Shown here: one piece after another, positions 51,767-59,219 of the stretch
Layout: every line of letters begins with the position of its first letter
How positions within the stretch are numbered: the stretch's first letter is position 1
Position numbers and translations under genes: made by a program
NCBI GenBank assembly: GCA_021733645.1
Contig: JAHREJ010000004.1
Location: forward strand, 1 to 64,000
Length of the DNA stretch: 64,000 nucleotides
From: Bacillus subtilis subsp. subtilis
GTDB taxonomy: Bacteria; Pseudomonadota; Gammaproteobacteria; Xanthomonadales; Xanthomonadaceae
Reading direction: 5' to 3'
The notes under the pieces: model-generated
Databases searched by the model: none
What the model was told of the DNA's origin: nothing
The model's input: only the letters and a program-made list of their open reading frames with translations

Positions 51767-51792
51767 AAAGACTGTTTCTCGAAGAACGGATA

Positions 51793-53091
51793 TCAGCTGA
51801 AATGCGTCAGCACGCCGGCGATGGTCGCCGTCATGAAGGTGGCGATGGTACCGCCCAGCACCGCACGCAGGCCGAACTTGGCCAGGTCGTGGCGACGTTC
51901 CGGGGCCAGGCCACCAATACCACCGATCTGGATGGCGATCGAGCTGAAGTTGGCAAAACCGCACAGGGCGTAGGTGGCGATCAGGCGGCCTTCGGAGGAC
52001 AGGCTCATGCCCGGCACCTGGCCGTTGACGATCTTGGACAGCTCCGAATACGCCACGAACTCATTGATGACCACCTTCTGGCCGATCAGCGAACCCACCG
52101 TGGTGGCATCGGCCCAGGGGGTGCCGATGACCCAGGCGATCGGGGCCAGCACGTAGCCGAAGATGGTCGACAGGTCGGTCGGGCGGCCGATCATGGCCTG
52201 CAGGCCGGTGATTTCACCCAGCCAGGTCAGCGGGGCGTTCAGCAGGGCGATCAGGGCGATGAAGGCCAGCAGCATCGCGCCGATGTTCAGCGCCAGCTTG
52301 AGGCCGTCGCCGGCACCGGCCGCGGCGGCGTCGATGATGTTGCTGGAGGTCTTCTCCACTTCCATCTTGACCGTGCCGCGGGTCAGCGGGGTACCGGTTT
52401 CGGGTACCAGCAGCTTGGCCACCACCAGCGTTGCCGGCGCAGCCATGATGCTGGCGGCCAGCAGGTGCTTGGCGTAGAAGGCCTGCTGCACCGGGTCGTT
52501 GCCGCCCAGCATGCCCACGTAGGCGGCCAGCACGCCGCCGGCGATGTGCGCCATGCCGCCGATCATCATGGTGATCAGCTCGGACTGGGTCATCTTGGCG
52601 ATGTACGGGCGCACCGTCAGCGGCGCCTCGGTCTGGCCGATGAACACGCTGGCGCAGACGCTGGTGGTTTCCGCACCGGACACGCGCATGATCTTGGTGA
52701 TCGCCCAGGCCATGCCGCGCACGATCGCCTGCATCACGTTGAGGTGGTACATGACCCCCATCAGCGCCGAGAAGAAGATGATCGTCGGCAGCACCTGGAA
52801 GGCGAAGATGAAGCCGAACTGCTGGGTGTCCATGAGGCTGCCGAAGATGAAACCGGAGCCTTCGTTGACGAAGCTGAGGATCTTGACGAAGCCCTTGCCC
52901 AGCGCATCGAACACGTCACGGCCACCGGGCACCAGCAGCACCACCGCCGCAAAGGCGATCTGCAGCGCGATACCGGTGACCACCAGACGCCAGTCCACGG
53001 CGCGCTTGTTGTTCGAGAACAGCCACGCGATGCCGATCAGCACCGCCAACCCGAACAGGCCGAAGCCAATCCTGCCCAAACCTTCGACCAT
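51793..53091 (-). CDS. Concentrative nucleoside transporter (NupC/CNT family)
   Basis: 432 aa from the ATG at 53091. Polytopic, about ten helices. CNT motifs: GQTEAPLTVRPYI, the NEFVAYSEL segment and the G-F-A-N-F-S-S motif near residue 380. It imports nucleosides with Na+ or H+. First gene of a two-gene operon with rbsK. Confidence 0.92.
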   Translation of the reverse strand: MVEGLGRIGFGLFGLAVLIGIAWLFSNNKRAVDWRLVVTGIALQIAFAAVVLLVPGGRDVFDALGKGFVKILSFVNEGSGFIFGSLMDTQQFGFIFAFQVLPTIIFFSALMGVMYHLNVMQAIVRGMAWAITKIMRVSGAETTSVCASVFIGQTEAPLTVRPYIAKMTQSELITMMIGGMAHIAGGVLAAYVGMLGGNDPVQQAFYAKHLLAASIMAAPATLVVAKLLVPETGTPLTRGTVKMEVEKTSSNIIDAAAAGAGDGLKLALNIGAMLLAFIALIALLNAPLTWLGEITGLQAMIGRPTDLSTIFGYVLAPIAWVIGTPWADATTVGSLIGQKVVINEFVAYSELSKIVNGQVPGMSLSSEGRLIATYALCGFANFSSIAIQIGGIGGLAPERRHDLAKFGLRAVLGGTIATFMTATIAGVLTHFS

Positions 53092-53284
53092 GAGACTTCC
53101 CTTGGGGGTGCCGCGAAAAACGGGAAGCCTATAGCGGTGGCAGGGTCCGGGCAAGGAAAAGCGGCGTGCGCGGGCCGATCGGCCGTGATCGGGCAAGGAT
53201 CCACAAGGGCTGGCGGCCAACGGGCGGCTACACTGGGGGGCATCGTTCCGGCCCGGTTGCGGGCCTGCAGCACAGGAGAATCCC

Positions 53285-54253
53285 ATGCAATACCGGCGTC
53301 TTGGTTCCACCGGCCTGAAGCTGTCGGCCCTGTCCTTCGGCGCGTGGGTCACCTTTGGCGACCAGATCGGCCGCGACGAGGCCCGCAACCTGGTCGCCAG
53401 CGCCTGGGACCACGGGATCAACTTCTTCGACAACGCCGAAGGCTATGCGCGCGGCCGCGCCGAGCAGGTGATGGGCGATGTGATCGCCGACCTGCGCCTG
53501 CCCCGCGACGGCTTCTGTGTCTCCAGCAAGGTGTTCTTCGGTGCCGTCGACGACCCGCGCCCGACCCAGCACGGGTTGTCGCGCAAGCATGTCACCGACG
53601 CCTGCCATGCGGCGCTCAAGCGGCTGCGGGTGGACTACCTGGACCTGTATTACTGCCACCGCCCGGACCCGGACACGCCGATCGCCGAGACCGTACTGGC
53701 CATGGACACCCTGATCCGCCAGGGCAAGGTGCTGTACTGGGGCACCTCGGAATGGTCGGCCGCCCAGCTCCAGGAGGCCGTGGACGTGGCGCGTGCGCAC
53801 CATCTGCACCTGCCGTCGATGGAGCAGCCGCAGTACAACCTGCTGCATCGCCAGCGGGTGGAACACGAATACGCCCCGCTGTATGCCGACCCGGGCCTGG
53901 GGACCACCATCTGGTCACCGCTGGCCTCGGGCCTGCTCACCGGCAAGTACAACGAAGGCGTGGATGCGCAGTCGCGGCTGGGCCAGGCGCAGCTGGGCTG
54001 GTTGAAGGACATGGTGCTGGACCCGGCCGGCAACCGCCTGGACAAAGTGCGCCGCTATACCGCCCTGGCCGCCGGCCTTGGCCTGTCGCCGGCGCAGCTG
54101 GCCATCGCCTGGTGCCTGCGCAACCCGAATGTGTCCAGCGTGATCCTCGGCGCCAGCCGGGTGGGCCAGCTGGAAGAGAATCTGGGCGCGCTGGATGTAC
54201 TGGCCCAGGTGGACGAGGCAACCTGGCAGCAGGTGGAGGCGGTGTTCGCGTAG
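53285..54253 (+). CDS. Aldo/keto reductase, KCNAB (Kv-beta) type
   Basis: 322 aa (beta/alpha)8 barrel. Catalytic tetrad visible: Asp49, Tyr54, Lys82, His125. MQYRRLGSTGLKLSALSFGAW start and the NADPH-site GASRVGQLEENL near the C-terminus match the voltage-gated K-channel beta-subunit-like group. Reduces carbonyls with NADPH; substrate unknown. Divergent from the nucleoside transporter. Confidence 0.92.
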   Translation: MQYRRLGSTGLKLSALSFGAWVTFGDQIGRDEARNLVASAWDHGINFFDNAEGYARGRAEQVMGDVIADLRLPRDGFCVSSKVFFGAVDDPRPTQHGLSRKHVTDACHAALKRLRVDYLDLYYCHRPDPDTPIAETVLAMDTLIRQGKVLYWGTSEWSAAQLQEAVDVARAHHLHLPSMEQPQYNLLHRQRVEHEYAPLYADPGLGTTIWSPLASGLLTGKYNEGVDAQSRLGQAQLGWLKDMVLDPAGNRLDKVRRYTALAAGLGLSPAQLAIAWCLRNPNVSSVILGASRVGQLEENLGALDVLAQVDEATWQQVEAVFA

Positions 54254-54308
54254 CGGCGCGCCATGCCTGGCTGGATCTGCAGGTAAATCATGGCATTGCG
54301 GTGGCGTC

Positions 54309-54331
54309 AGCCGAGCATGGCTCGGCTCTAC
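54309..54331 (-). repeat. SMAG repeat
   Basis: AGCCGAGC-ATG-GCTCGGCTCTAC; its last nine bases are the first unit of the tandem array that follows. Confidence 0.9.
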
Positions 54332-54412
54332 CGGCTCTACCGGCTCTACCGGCTCTACCGGCTCTACCGGCTTTACCGGCTTTACCGGCTTTACCGGCTT
54401 TACCGGCTCTGG
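54323..54412 (+). repeat. 9-bp tandem array (CGGCTCTAC/CGGCTTTAC)
   Basis: Nine exact 9-bp units: five CGGCTCTAC (54323-54367) then four CGGCTTTAC (54368-54403), and a partial tenth. The unit equals the tail of the SMAG repeat from which it extends. A degenerate REP (CCGAGCCGGGCGTGGCTCGG) closes the array at about 54419-54438. Confidence 0.95.
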
Positions 54413-54475
54413 GGCGGCCCGAGCCGGGCGTGGCTCGGCACCTGCGGGTCTGTGGGGGAGGCCATTGGCCTGTCC

Positions 54476-54500
54476 TTTCGATTGATAAAATCAATCGAAA
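54476..54500. promoter_or_regulatory. AT-rich perfect 11-bp inverted repeat
   Basis: TTTCGATTGAT-aaa-ATCAATCGAAA, followed by ATTAAAAAAC, in the AT-rich zone upstream of hemP. It could be an operator for a dimeric regulator or a weak hairpin terminator for the aldo/keto reductase gene. Confidence 0.45.
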
Positions 54501-54553
54501 ATTAAAAAACGATCATCAATTCCATCAATGAAGTTGAGAATGGTTGTTGATTG

Positions 54554-54572
54554 TCAACTGAGAATCATTATC
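54554..54572 (+). promoter_or_regulatory. Fur box upstream of hemP
   Basis: The 19-mer at 54554-54572 (TCAACTGAGAATCATTATC) matches the Fur consensus GATAATGATAATCATTATC at 14 of 19 positions, with a perfect right half. A second TGAGAAT lies 21 bases upstream. Implies iron repression of the haem-uptake cluster. Confidence 0.8.
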
Positions 54573-54603
54573 ATTTGACTCGCCCCTCGCACGAGTCCAG
54601 ACA

Positions 54604-54801
54604 ATGAACACTCAAGCTGCTGTACTGCTGCGCCCCGAAACGCTGACCCTCCGCGACCGTCCGGTGCGTGTGGTTCCGCCGGAAGAAGTGATCGACAGCG
54701 AAGCCCTGCTCAAGGGCCGCCGCGAAATCCTGATCCAGCACGGTGACCGCTTCTATCGCCTGCGCCATACCAGCAACGACAAGCTCATCCTGACCAAGTA
54801 G
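54604..54801 (+). CDS. hemP: Hemin uptake protein HemP
   Basis: 65 aa. The C-terminal half holds the HemP pattern: SEALLKGRREILIQHGDRFYRLRHTSNDKLILTK (abridged: LLKGR, I-H-G-YRLR-T-KLILTK). Such small proteins head many proteobacterial haem loci and are needed for haem uptake gene expression in some. It sits just after the Fur box and before the receptor. The stop codon is part of a GTAG REP. Confidence 0.9.
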   Translation: MNTQAAVLLRPETLTLRDRPVRVVPPEEVIDSEALLKGRREILIQHGDRFYRLRHTSNDKLILTK

Positions 54802-54820
54802 TGCCGGCCGCGGGTCGGCT
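54798..54820 (+). repeat. REP-like element overlapping the hemP stop
   Basis: GTAGTGCCGGCCGCGGGTCGGCT: the TAG of its GTAG head is the hemP stop codon. It lies in the 192-base gap before the receptor gene. Confidence 0.55.
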
Positions 54821-54993
54821 GCCTCAGGTACCGGCCGCGCTCGCCGCCAGGTCCTTGCCCCGGCAGGTCGCGCTCCTCCCCCCGCACCTGCCGCGGCGAA
54901 CGGCTCTCTCCCCCTCGATTCTTCGTCAGCGGCCCCGGTCGCTGGCGCGGGTCGGGGGTCTCCTTCCGCCGCCAGCCGGTTCCAGCCACATCC

Positions 54994-57228
54994 ATGAAGA
55001 TCCGTCCCCATGCCCTGAGCGTCGCCTTGTGGCTGGCGCTGCCGCTGGCCGCGCACGCCGCGTCCGACGCCGCGCCCGATGCGCGCCTGTTTGATCGCGT
55101 GCAGGTCACCGCCACGCGCACCGAGCGCGCATTGAGCGATGTGGCCGCCACGGTCGATGTGATCGACCGCGAGCAGTTGGACCATCATCTGGTACGCAAC
55201 CTCAAGGACCTGGTGCGCTACGAGCCGGGTATTTCGGTGACCAGCAGCCCGGCGCGGTTTGGCCTGGGCGGCATCCGCATCCGCGGCCTGGATGGCAACC
55301 GCGTGTTGATCCAGACCGACGGCATCGCCATGCCCAAGGCGTTTGCGATCGGCAGCTTCTCCGACGCCAACCGCAACTTCACCGACCTGGAAACCCTCAA
55401 GCGCGTGGAGATCGTGCGCGGCCCGGCCAGCGCGCTGTACGGCTCGGACGCGCTCGGTGGCGTGGTGGCCTTCGTGACCAAGGACCCGGCCGACTACCTC
55501 AAGGAGGGCCGCAGCCGCCATGTCGGCCTGACCTTCGGCTACGACGGCCAGTGGCAGGGCCTGCTGGGCGGGGTCACCACCGCCTTCGGCGGCGAGCGCT
55601 GGAGCGGCATGGTCAACGTCAACCACCGCCAGGGCCAGGAAACCCGAACCCTGGGTGAGCTGCGCAGCGACGACAGCCGGCGCACCGCCGCCAACCCGCA
55701 GGTCCGCGACGGCCGCAGCGTGCTCAGCAAACTGGTCTACGCGCCCAGCGAAAACCAGCGCTTCAAACTGACCGTGGAAGGCAACGAAGACCGCGTGGAC
55801 ACCCGCGTACTGTCGGCGGTGGCGCCGCCGACCACGCCGGTGGTGGCCACCACCACCACGGCGATGCAGGCACGCGATCACCAGACCCGCGCGCGGGTGT
55901 CGCTTCGCCACGAGGTGGACACGCTGGACCACGGCTTTGCCGATGACCTGGCCTGGCAGGTGTACCGGCAGGACAGCCAAACCACTCAACGTACCTACGA
56001 AAACCGCGGCCGCGGTGATGCGGCGAGCCGCCGTGAGCGCGAATTCAACTTCGACCAGCGTGTGTACGGGCTGCAGGCCGCGTTCCACAAGGGCCTGCAG
56101 ACCGGCACGGTCGAGCACGCGCTGACCTACGGTTTCGATGGCACCTGGACCCGGACCCGGCAGAAACGCGACGGTTTCCAGGTCAATGCCAGGGGCCAGG
56201 TCAGCACCACCATTTCCCCTGACACTTTCCCGGTGCGCGACTTCCCGATCAGCAAGACCACCGAGCTGGGCCTGTACGTGCAGGACGAACTGCGCCTGGC
56301 CGACGGCCGCCTGTCGCTGGTGCCCGGCGTGCGCGTGGACCACTACGCACTGCGCCCGGAACTGGATGGCATCTTCGCCACCGACAACCCCGGCGTGGCC
56401 GTGTCGAACCTGACCAAGACCAGCGTGTCGCCGAAGCTGGGCATGGTCTGGCGTTTCGCCGACGCCTGGTCGCTGTTTGCCGGCTACGCGCACGGCTTCC
56501 GCTCGCCGCCGTTCAATGACGTCAACCTGGGCTTCACCAACGTGCAGTTCGGCTATACGGCCATTCCCAACCCGGACCTCAAGCCGGAAACCAGCGACGG
56601 CGCGGAACTGGGGCTGCGCTTCATCGGCACGGCCGCCTATGTGAGCGTCAGCGGTTACTACAACCAGTACAAGGATTTCATCGAATCGCAGGGCTTTGTC
56701 GGGTTCAACAACCAGGGCCTGCAGGTGTTCCAGTCGCGCAACGTGGCCGATGCGGACATCTACGGCGCCGAGCTCAAGGCCGGCGTCGCGCTGGGCCAGC
56801 TCAACAGCGCGCTGGAAGGCTGGTCGTTGAACAGTTCGGTGGCCTGGGCGCATGGCCAGAACAAGACCGAGGACACCCCGCTGTCGTCGATCGACCCGCT
56901 GCGTGGCACCGTTGGCCTTGCCTTCGACCGCGACAGCTGGGGCGTGGAACTGGTGGGTACTTTCGCCCAGCGCAAGGATCGCCTGCCACCGCCGGCGCTG
57001 CCCGGCACCACGCCGTTCGCGCCGGCCGGCTATGGCGTGCTGGACCTGATGGCGCATTGGGCGTTCGCCCCGGGTGCCCAGCTCAACGTGGGCGTGTTCA
57101 ACCTCGGCGACCGCGCCTACATCGACTACTCGGCCGTCACCACGGCGCTGTCCAGCACCAGCCCGGTGATCGACCGTTACACCAACCCCGGCCGCACCGT
57201 GTCGGCCAATCTCTCCGTGAGCTGGTAG
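54994..57228 (+). CDS. TonB-dependent haem/haemoglobin outer-membrane receptor
   Basis: 744 aa. Signal peptide to about residue 22 (AAHA), a plug domain with RVQVTATRTER and LGGIRIRGLDGNRVLIQTDG (abridged), and a 22-strand barrel. The haem-receptor signature is present: FAGYAHGFRSPPFNDVN (FRAP-like) and IPNPDLKPE (NPNL-like). It ends on an aromatic (SW). It imports haem using TonB energy. Downstream of hemP and the Fur box. Confidence 0.92.
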   Translation: MKIRPHALSVALWLALPLAAHAASDAAPDARLFDRVQVTATRTERALSDVAATVDVIDREQLDHHLVRNLKDLVRYEPGISVTSSPARFGLGGIRIRGLDGNRVLIQTDGIAMPKAFAIGSFSDANRNFTDLETLKRVEIVRGPASALYGSDALGGVVAFVTKDPADYLKEGRSRHVGLTFGYDGQWQGLLGGVTTAFGGERWSGMVNVNHRQGQETRTLGELRSDDSRRTAANPQVRDGRSVLSKLVYAPSENQRFKLTVEGNEDRVDTRVLSAVAPPTTPVVATTTTAMQARDHQTRARVSLRHEVDTLDHGFADDLAWQVYRQDSQTTQRTYENRGRGDAASRREREFNFDQRVYGLQAAFHKGLQTGTVEHALTYGFDGTWTRTRQKRDGFQVNARGQVSTTISPDTFPVRDFPISKTTELGLYVQDELRLADGRLSLVPGVRVDHYALRPELDGIFATDNPGVAVSNLTKTSVSPKLGMVWRFADAWSLFAGYAHGFRSPPFNDVNLGFTNVQFGYTAIPNPDLKPETSDGAELGLRFIGTAAYVSVSGYYNQYKDFIESQGFVGFNNQGLQVFQSRNVADADIYGAELKAGVALGQLNSALEGWSLNSSVAWAHGQNKTEDTPLSSIDPLRGTVGLAFDRDSWGVELVGTFAQRKDRLPPPALPGTTPFAPAGYGVLDLMAHWAFAPGAQLNVGVFNLGDRAYIDYSAVTTALSSTSPVIDRYTNPGRTVSANLSVSW

Positions 57229-57232
57229 CCCT

Positions 57233-57829
57233 ATGAGCCGCGCCCTGTCCGCATTGCGATCGACCGACCGGGCGCTGTACCCCGGTTGCCTTCCCACCGC
57301 ACGGCAGCTGGCCGCGCTGGGGACCGTGCTGTGCCTGTACCGGCCGCAGAGCAGTGAGCTGGGGGGCTGGAAGCACGCGGTGTCCGCGCATGCCTGCCAG
57401 GGCATGGACAGCGAGGGTATCCGCGAAAGCCTGTGTTTTGCCGATGCCCGCGGGCGCTGCTGCTGGCGTCTGTACCTGCTGCCCGACAGCGATTTCCTGG
57501 CCTGGGATCGGCTGGTGTCGGCGTTCCCGGCGCGCCCGGAACCGTCCAACGATGGCGGTGTTGCCGAACGCCTGTGGCGGCGCCTGGCCACGCGGCTGGG
57601 TGCCGAGCCGTGGCGGATGTGCGCGCTGCGCCTGCACGCGGCCGAGGGCCAGGGACTGTCGGCCAGCCTGGCCTCGCTGTCGGCGCTGGGTGCCACCGCC
57701 GCGCGGCGGATCGCGCACGTGGAAGGGGCCGATGGCGAACTGTGGATCGACGACTGCTGCTGCGCCTCGGCCGCACGCCTGGCCGCACCGCTGCGCGATT
57801 CGGATGCCGCGCCGCTGGTGCGGCTGTGA
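57233..57829 (+). CDS. Hemin transport protein-like cytoplasmic protein
   Basis: 198 aa, four bases after the receptor stop, so co-transcribed. No signal peptide or membrane segment. Cys-rich toward the C-terminus (DDCCCASAARL). Position and size match the 'hemin transport protein' found after the receptor in xanthomonad haem loci. Binding to haem is an inference from that context. Confidence 0.65.
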   Translation: MSRALSALRSTDRALYPGCLPTARQLAALGTVLCLYRPQSSELGGWKHAVSAHACQGMDSEGIRESLCFADARGRCCWRLYLLPDSDFLAWDRLVSAFPARPEPSNDGGVAERLWRRLATRLGAEPWRMCALRLHAAEGQGLSASLASLSALGATAARRIAHVEGADGELWIDDCCCASAARLAAPLRDSDAAPLVRL

Positions 57830-57900
57830 TTCCACCCTGCAATGCCTGTGGCCGGGGACGGCCGCGACCTTGTGCACGCCCCTCCTGAAGGAACCTCCCG

Positions 57901-58842
57901 ATGAAACTCCAGACAGCCAGCGCGTGGCTGCTGCTTGCCAGCAGCGGCATCGTCCACGCCCAGCCCTCCGACGTGCTGCGTGACCACGACAGCATCGTGG
58001 CCATGAAGGGCGAGTACGTGGTCGACTTCGCCTTCGATGAAACGGTGCTGCTCAAGCCCGGCTACGCGCGCGCGCCAGCGGTGCGCAGCGGTGGCAACGA
58101 GGTGGTGATCGTGGTGGAGGACAGCCCCCGGCGGGTGGTGCTGCAGCACCTGCTGGTCGACCCCGGAAGCGGGCATGTGACCAAGCATTGGCGGCAGGAC
58201 TGGGTGTATGAAGCACCGAGCCGTTTCGAGTTCAGTGCCGACCAGACCTGGCAGGTGCGCGGCATTCCGGCGGCGGTCAACGCCGGTGCATGGACACAGT
58301 GCGTGTACGAGGTCAGCGACGCGCCGCGTTACTGCGGCACCGGCAAGTGGGCATATGACAACGCCGTGGCCACCTGGACCAGCGATCTGAGCTGGCGTCC
58401 GCTGCCGCGCCGCGAATACACCCGGCGCAGCGATTACAACGCGCTGGCGGTGGTCAACCGGCACACGCTGACGCCCAACGGCTGGACGCACGAACAGTTC
58501 AACACCAAGATCCTGCGCCAGGCCGATGGCCGCCAGCAGGAGATCGCGCGCGAGTTCGGCTTCAATGACTACAACCGCACCACCGAGGTCGATTTCAAGC
58601 CGGCCTACGATTACTGGACCGCCACGGCCAGCTACTGGGCCAAGGTGCGGCAGCGTTGGGAGGGCTTCCTGGGCCAGGCGCCCGGTGTGCACCTGAAGAC
58701 CAAACTGGATGGCATGGCGATGATCATCCCGCTGTTCACCCAGGCCCAGGACATCCAGGACGGCAACACGGTCAAGGACGCCCAGATCGATGCGGTGTTC
58801 AAGCAGTGGGTGGAAAAAGCCCCGGCTGAAACAGCGCGCTGA
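57901..58842 (+). CDS. DUF6607 family secreted protein
   Basis: 313 aa with a signal peptide (about 1-20, IVHA/QP) and an AAGGA ribosome site. The mature part is rich in aromatic residues (YNALAVVNRHTLTPNGW, EFGFNDYNRTTEVDFKPAYDYW, abridged). DUF6607 proteins follow TonB receptors for haem in several proteobacteria; their job is unknown. Last gene of the Fur-box cluster. Confidence 0.75.
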   Translation: MKLQTASAWLLLASSGIVHAQPSDVLRDHDSIVAMKGEYVVDFAFDETVLLKPGYARAPAVRSGGNEVVIVVEDSPRRVVLQHLLVDPGSGHVTKHWRQDWVYEAPSRFEFSADQTWQVRGIPAAVNAGAWTQCVYEVSDAPRYCGTGKWAYDNAVATWTSDLSWRPLPRREYTRRSDYNALAVVNRHTLTPNGWTHEQFNTKILRQADGRQQEIAREFGFNDYNRTTEVDFKPAYDYWTATASYWAKVRQRWEGFLGQAPGVHLKTKLDGMAMIIPLFTQAQDIQDGNTVKDAQIDAVFKQWVEKAPAETAR

Positions 58843-58868
58843 GCGCGGACGACAATGTTCCAGAACAT

Positions 58869-58897
58869 GAAGCGCCCGATGGGCGCTTCATTTTTTT
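58869..58897 (+). terminator. Terminator of the haem cluster
   Basis: GAAGCGCCC-gat-GGGCGCTTC followed by A and seven T, 26 bases past the DUF6607 stop. Confidence 0.93.
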
Positions 58898-58934
58898 GTT
58901 CTGCTCCCCATCCTGGGGAACGCCTCATTTCGGG

Positions 58935-59098
58935 TGGTTTCTCCGCCCGTGTACCGCACGCCGAGCCCCGTAGCGGCCGGCGGGCCCCTGGGCAAAGTAA
59001 AGGAGGAGGCCGTCGCCGCAGGCGGCGGCCGGGGGACATTTGCCGAGGGGCCTGCCGGCCGCTACGGGGCTCGGCGTGCGGTACACGGACGGAAAACC
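58935..59098. repeat. Long inverted repeat, arms about 60 bp, with nested hairpin
   Basis: The core arms 58951-58996 and 59039-59084 match over 46 positions with two mismatches, and the first 31 outer bases are identical. A further 14-15 bp outward match with one gap and one mismatch. The 42-base centre folds on itself (GGCCGTCGCC-gca-GGCGGCGGCC-type stem, 59009-59031). It takes up most of the 377-base gap between the haem cluster terminator and ybbP. No coding frame here is credible. Confidence 0.9.
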
Positions 59099-59219
59099 GG
59101 GCTTTCCTGCGGGGCACCGGTGATCGTCGCCCCGCGCCCGGCCGCCGCGCGCCTGAGAGCATTCAGGGCGCGCGGCGTGCTTGCCAAGCGGAGGTGGGTA
59201 GCCCCCGTGTTGGCCGCCC

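Noticed and set aside
54323..54412. Tandem array as a CRISPR or as part of a coding repeat (RLYRLY...)
   Set aside because: The units are 9 bp with no spacers. The frame is open only because the unit is three codons long, and it runs into a SMAG repeat and an AT-rich zone.
54571..58692. A 1373-codon open frame antisense to hemP, the haem receptor and the downstream genes
   Set aside because: Same GC effect. It covers four convincing plus-strand genes and their gaps, and its sequence is low-complexity Arg/Ala/Gly/His.
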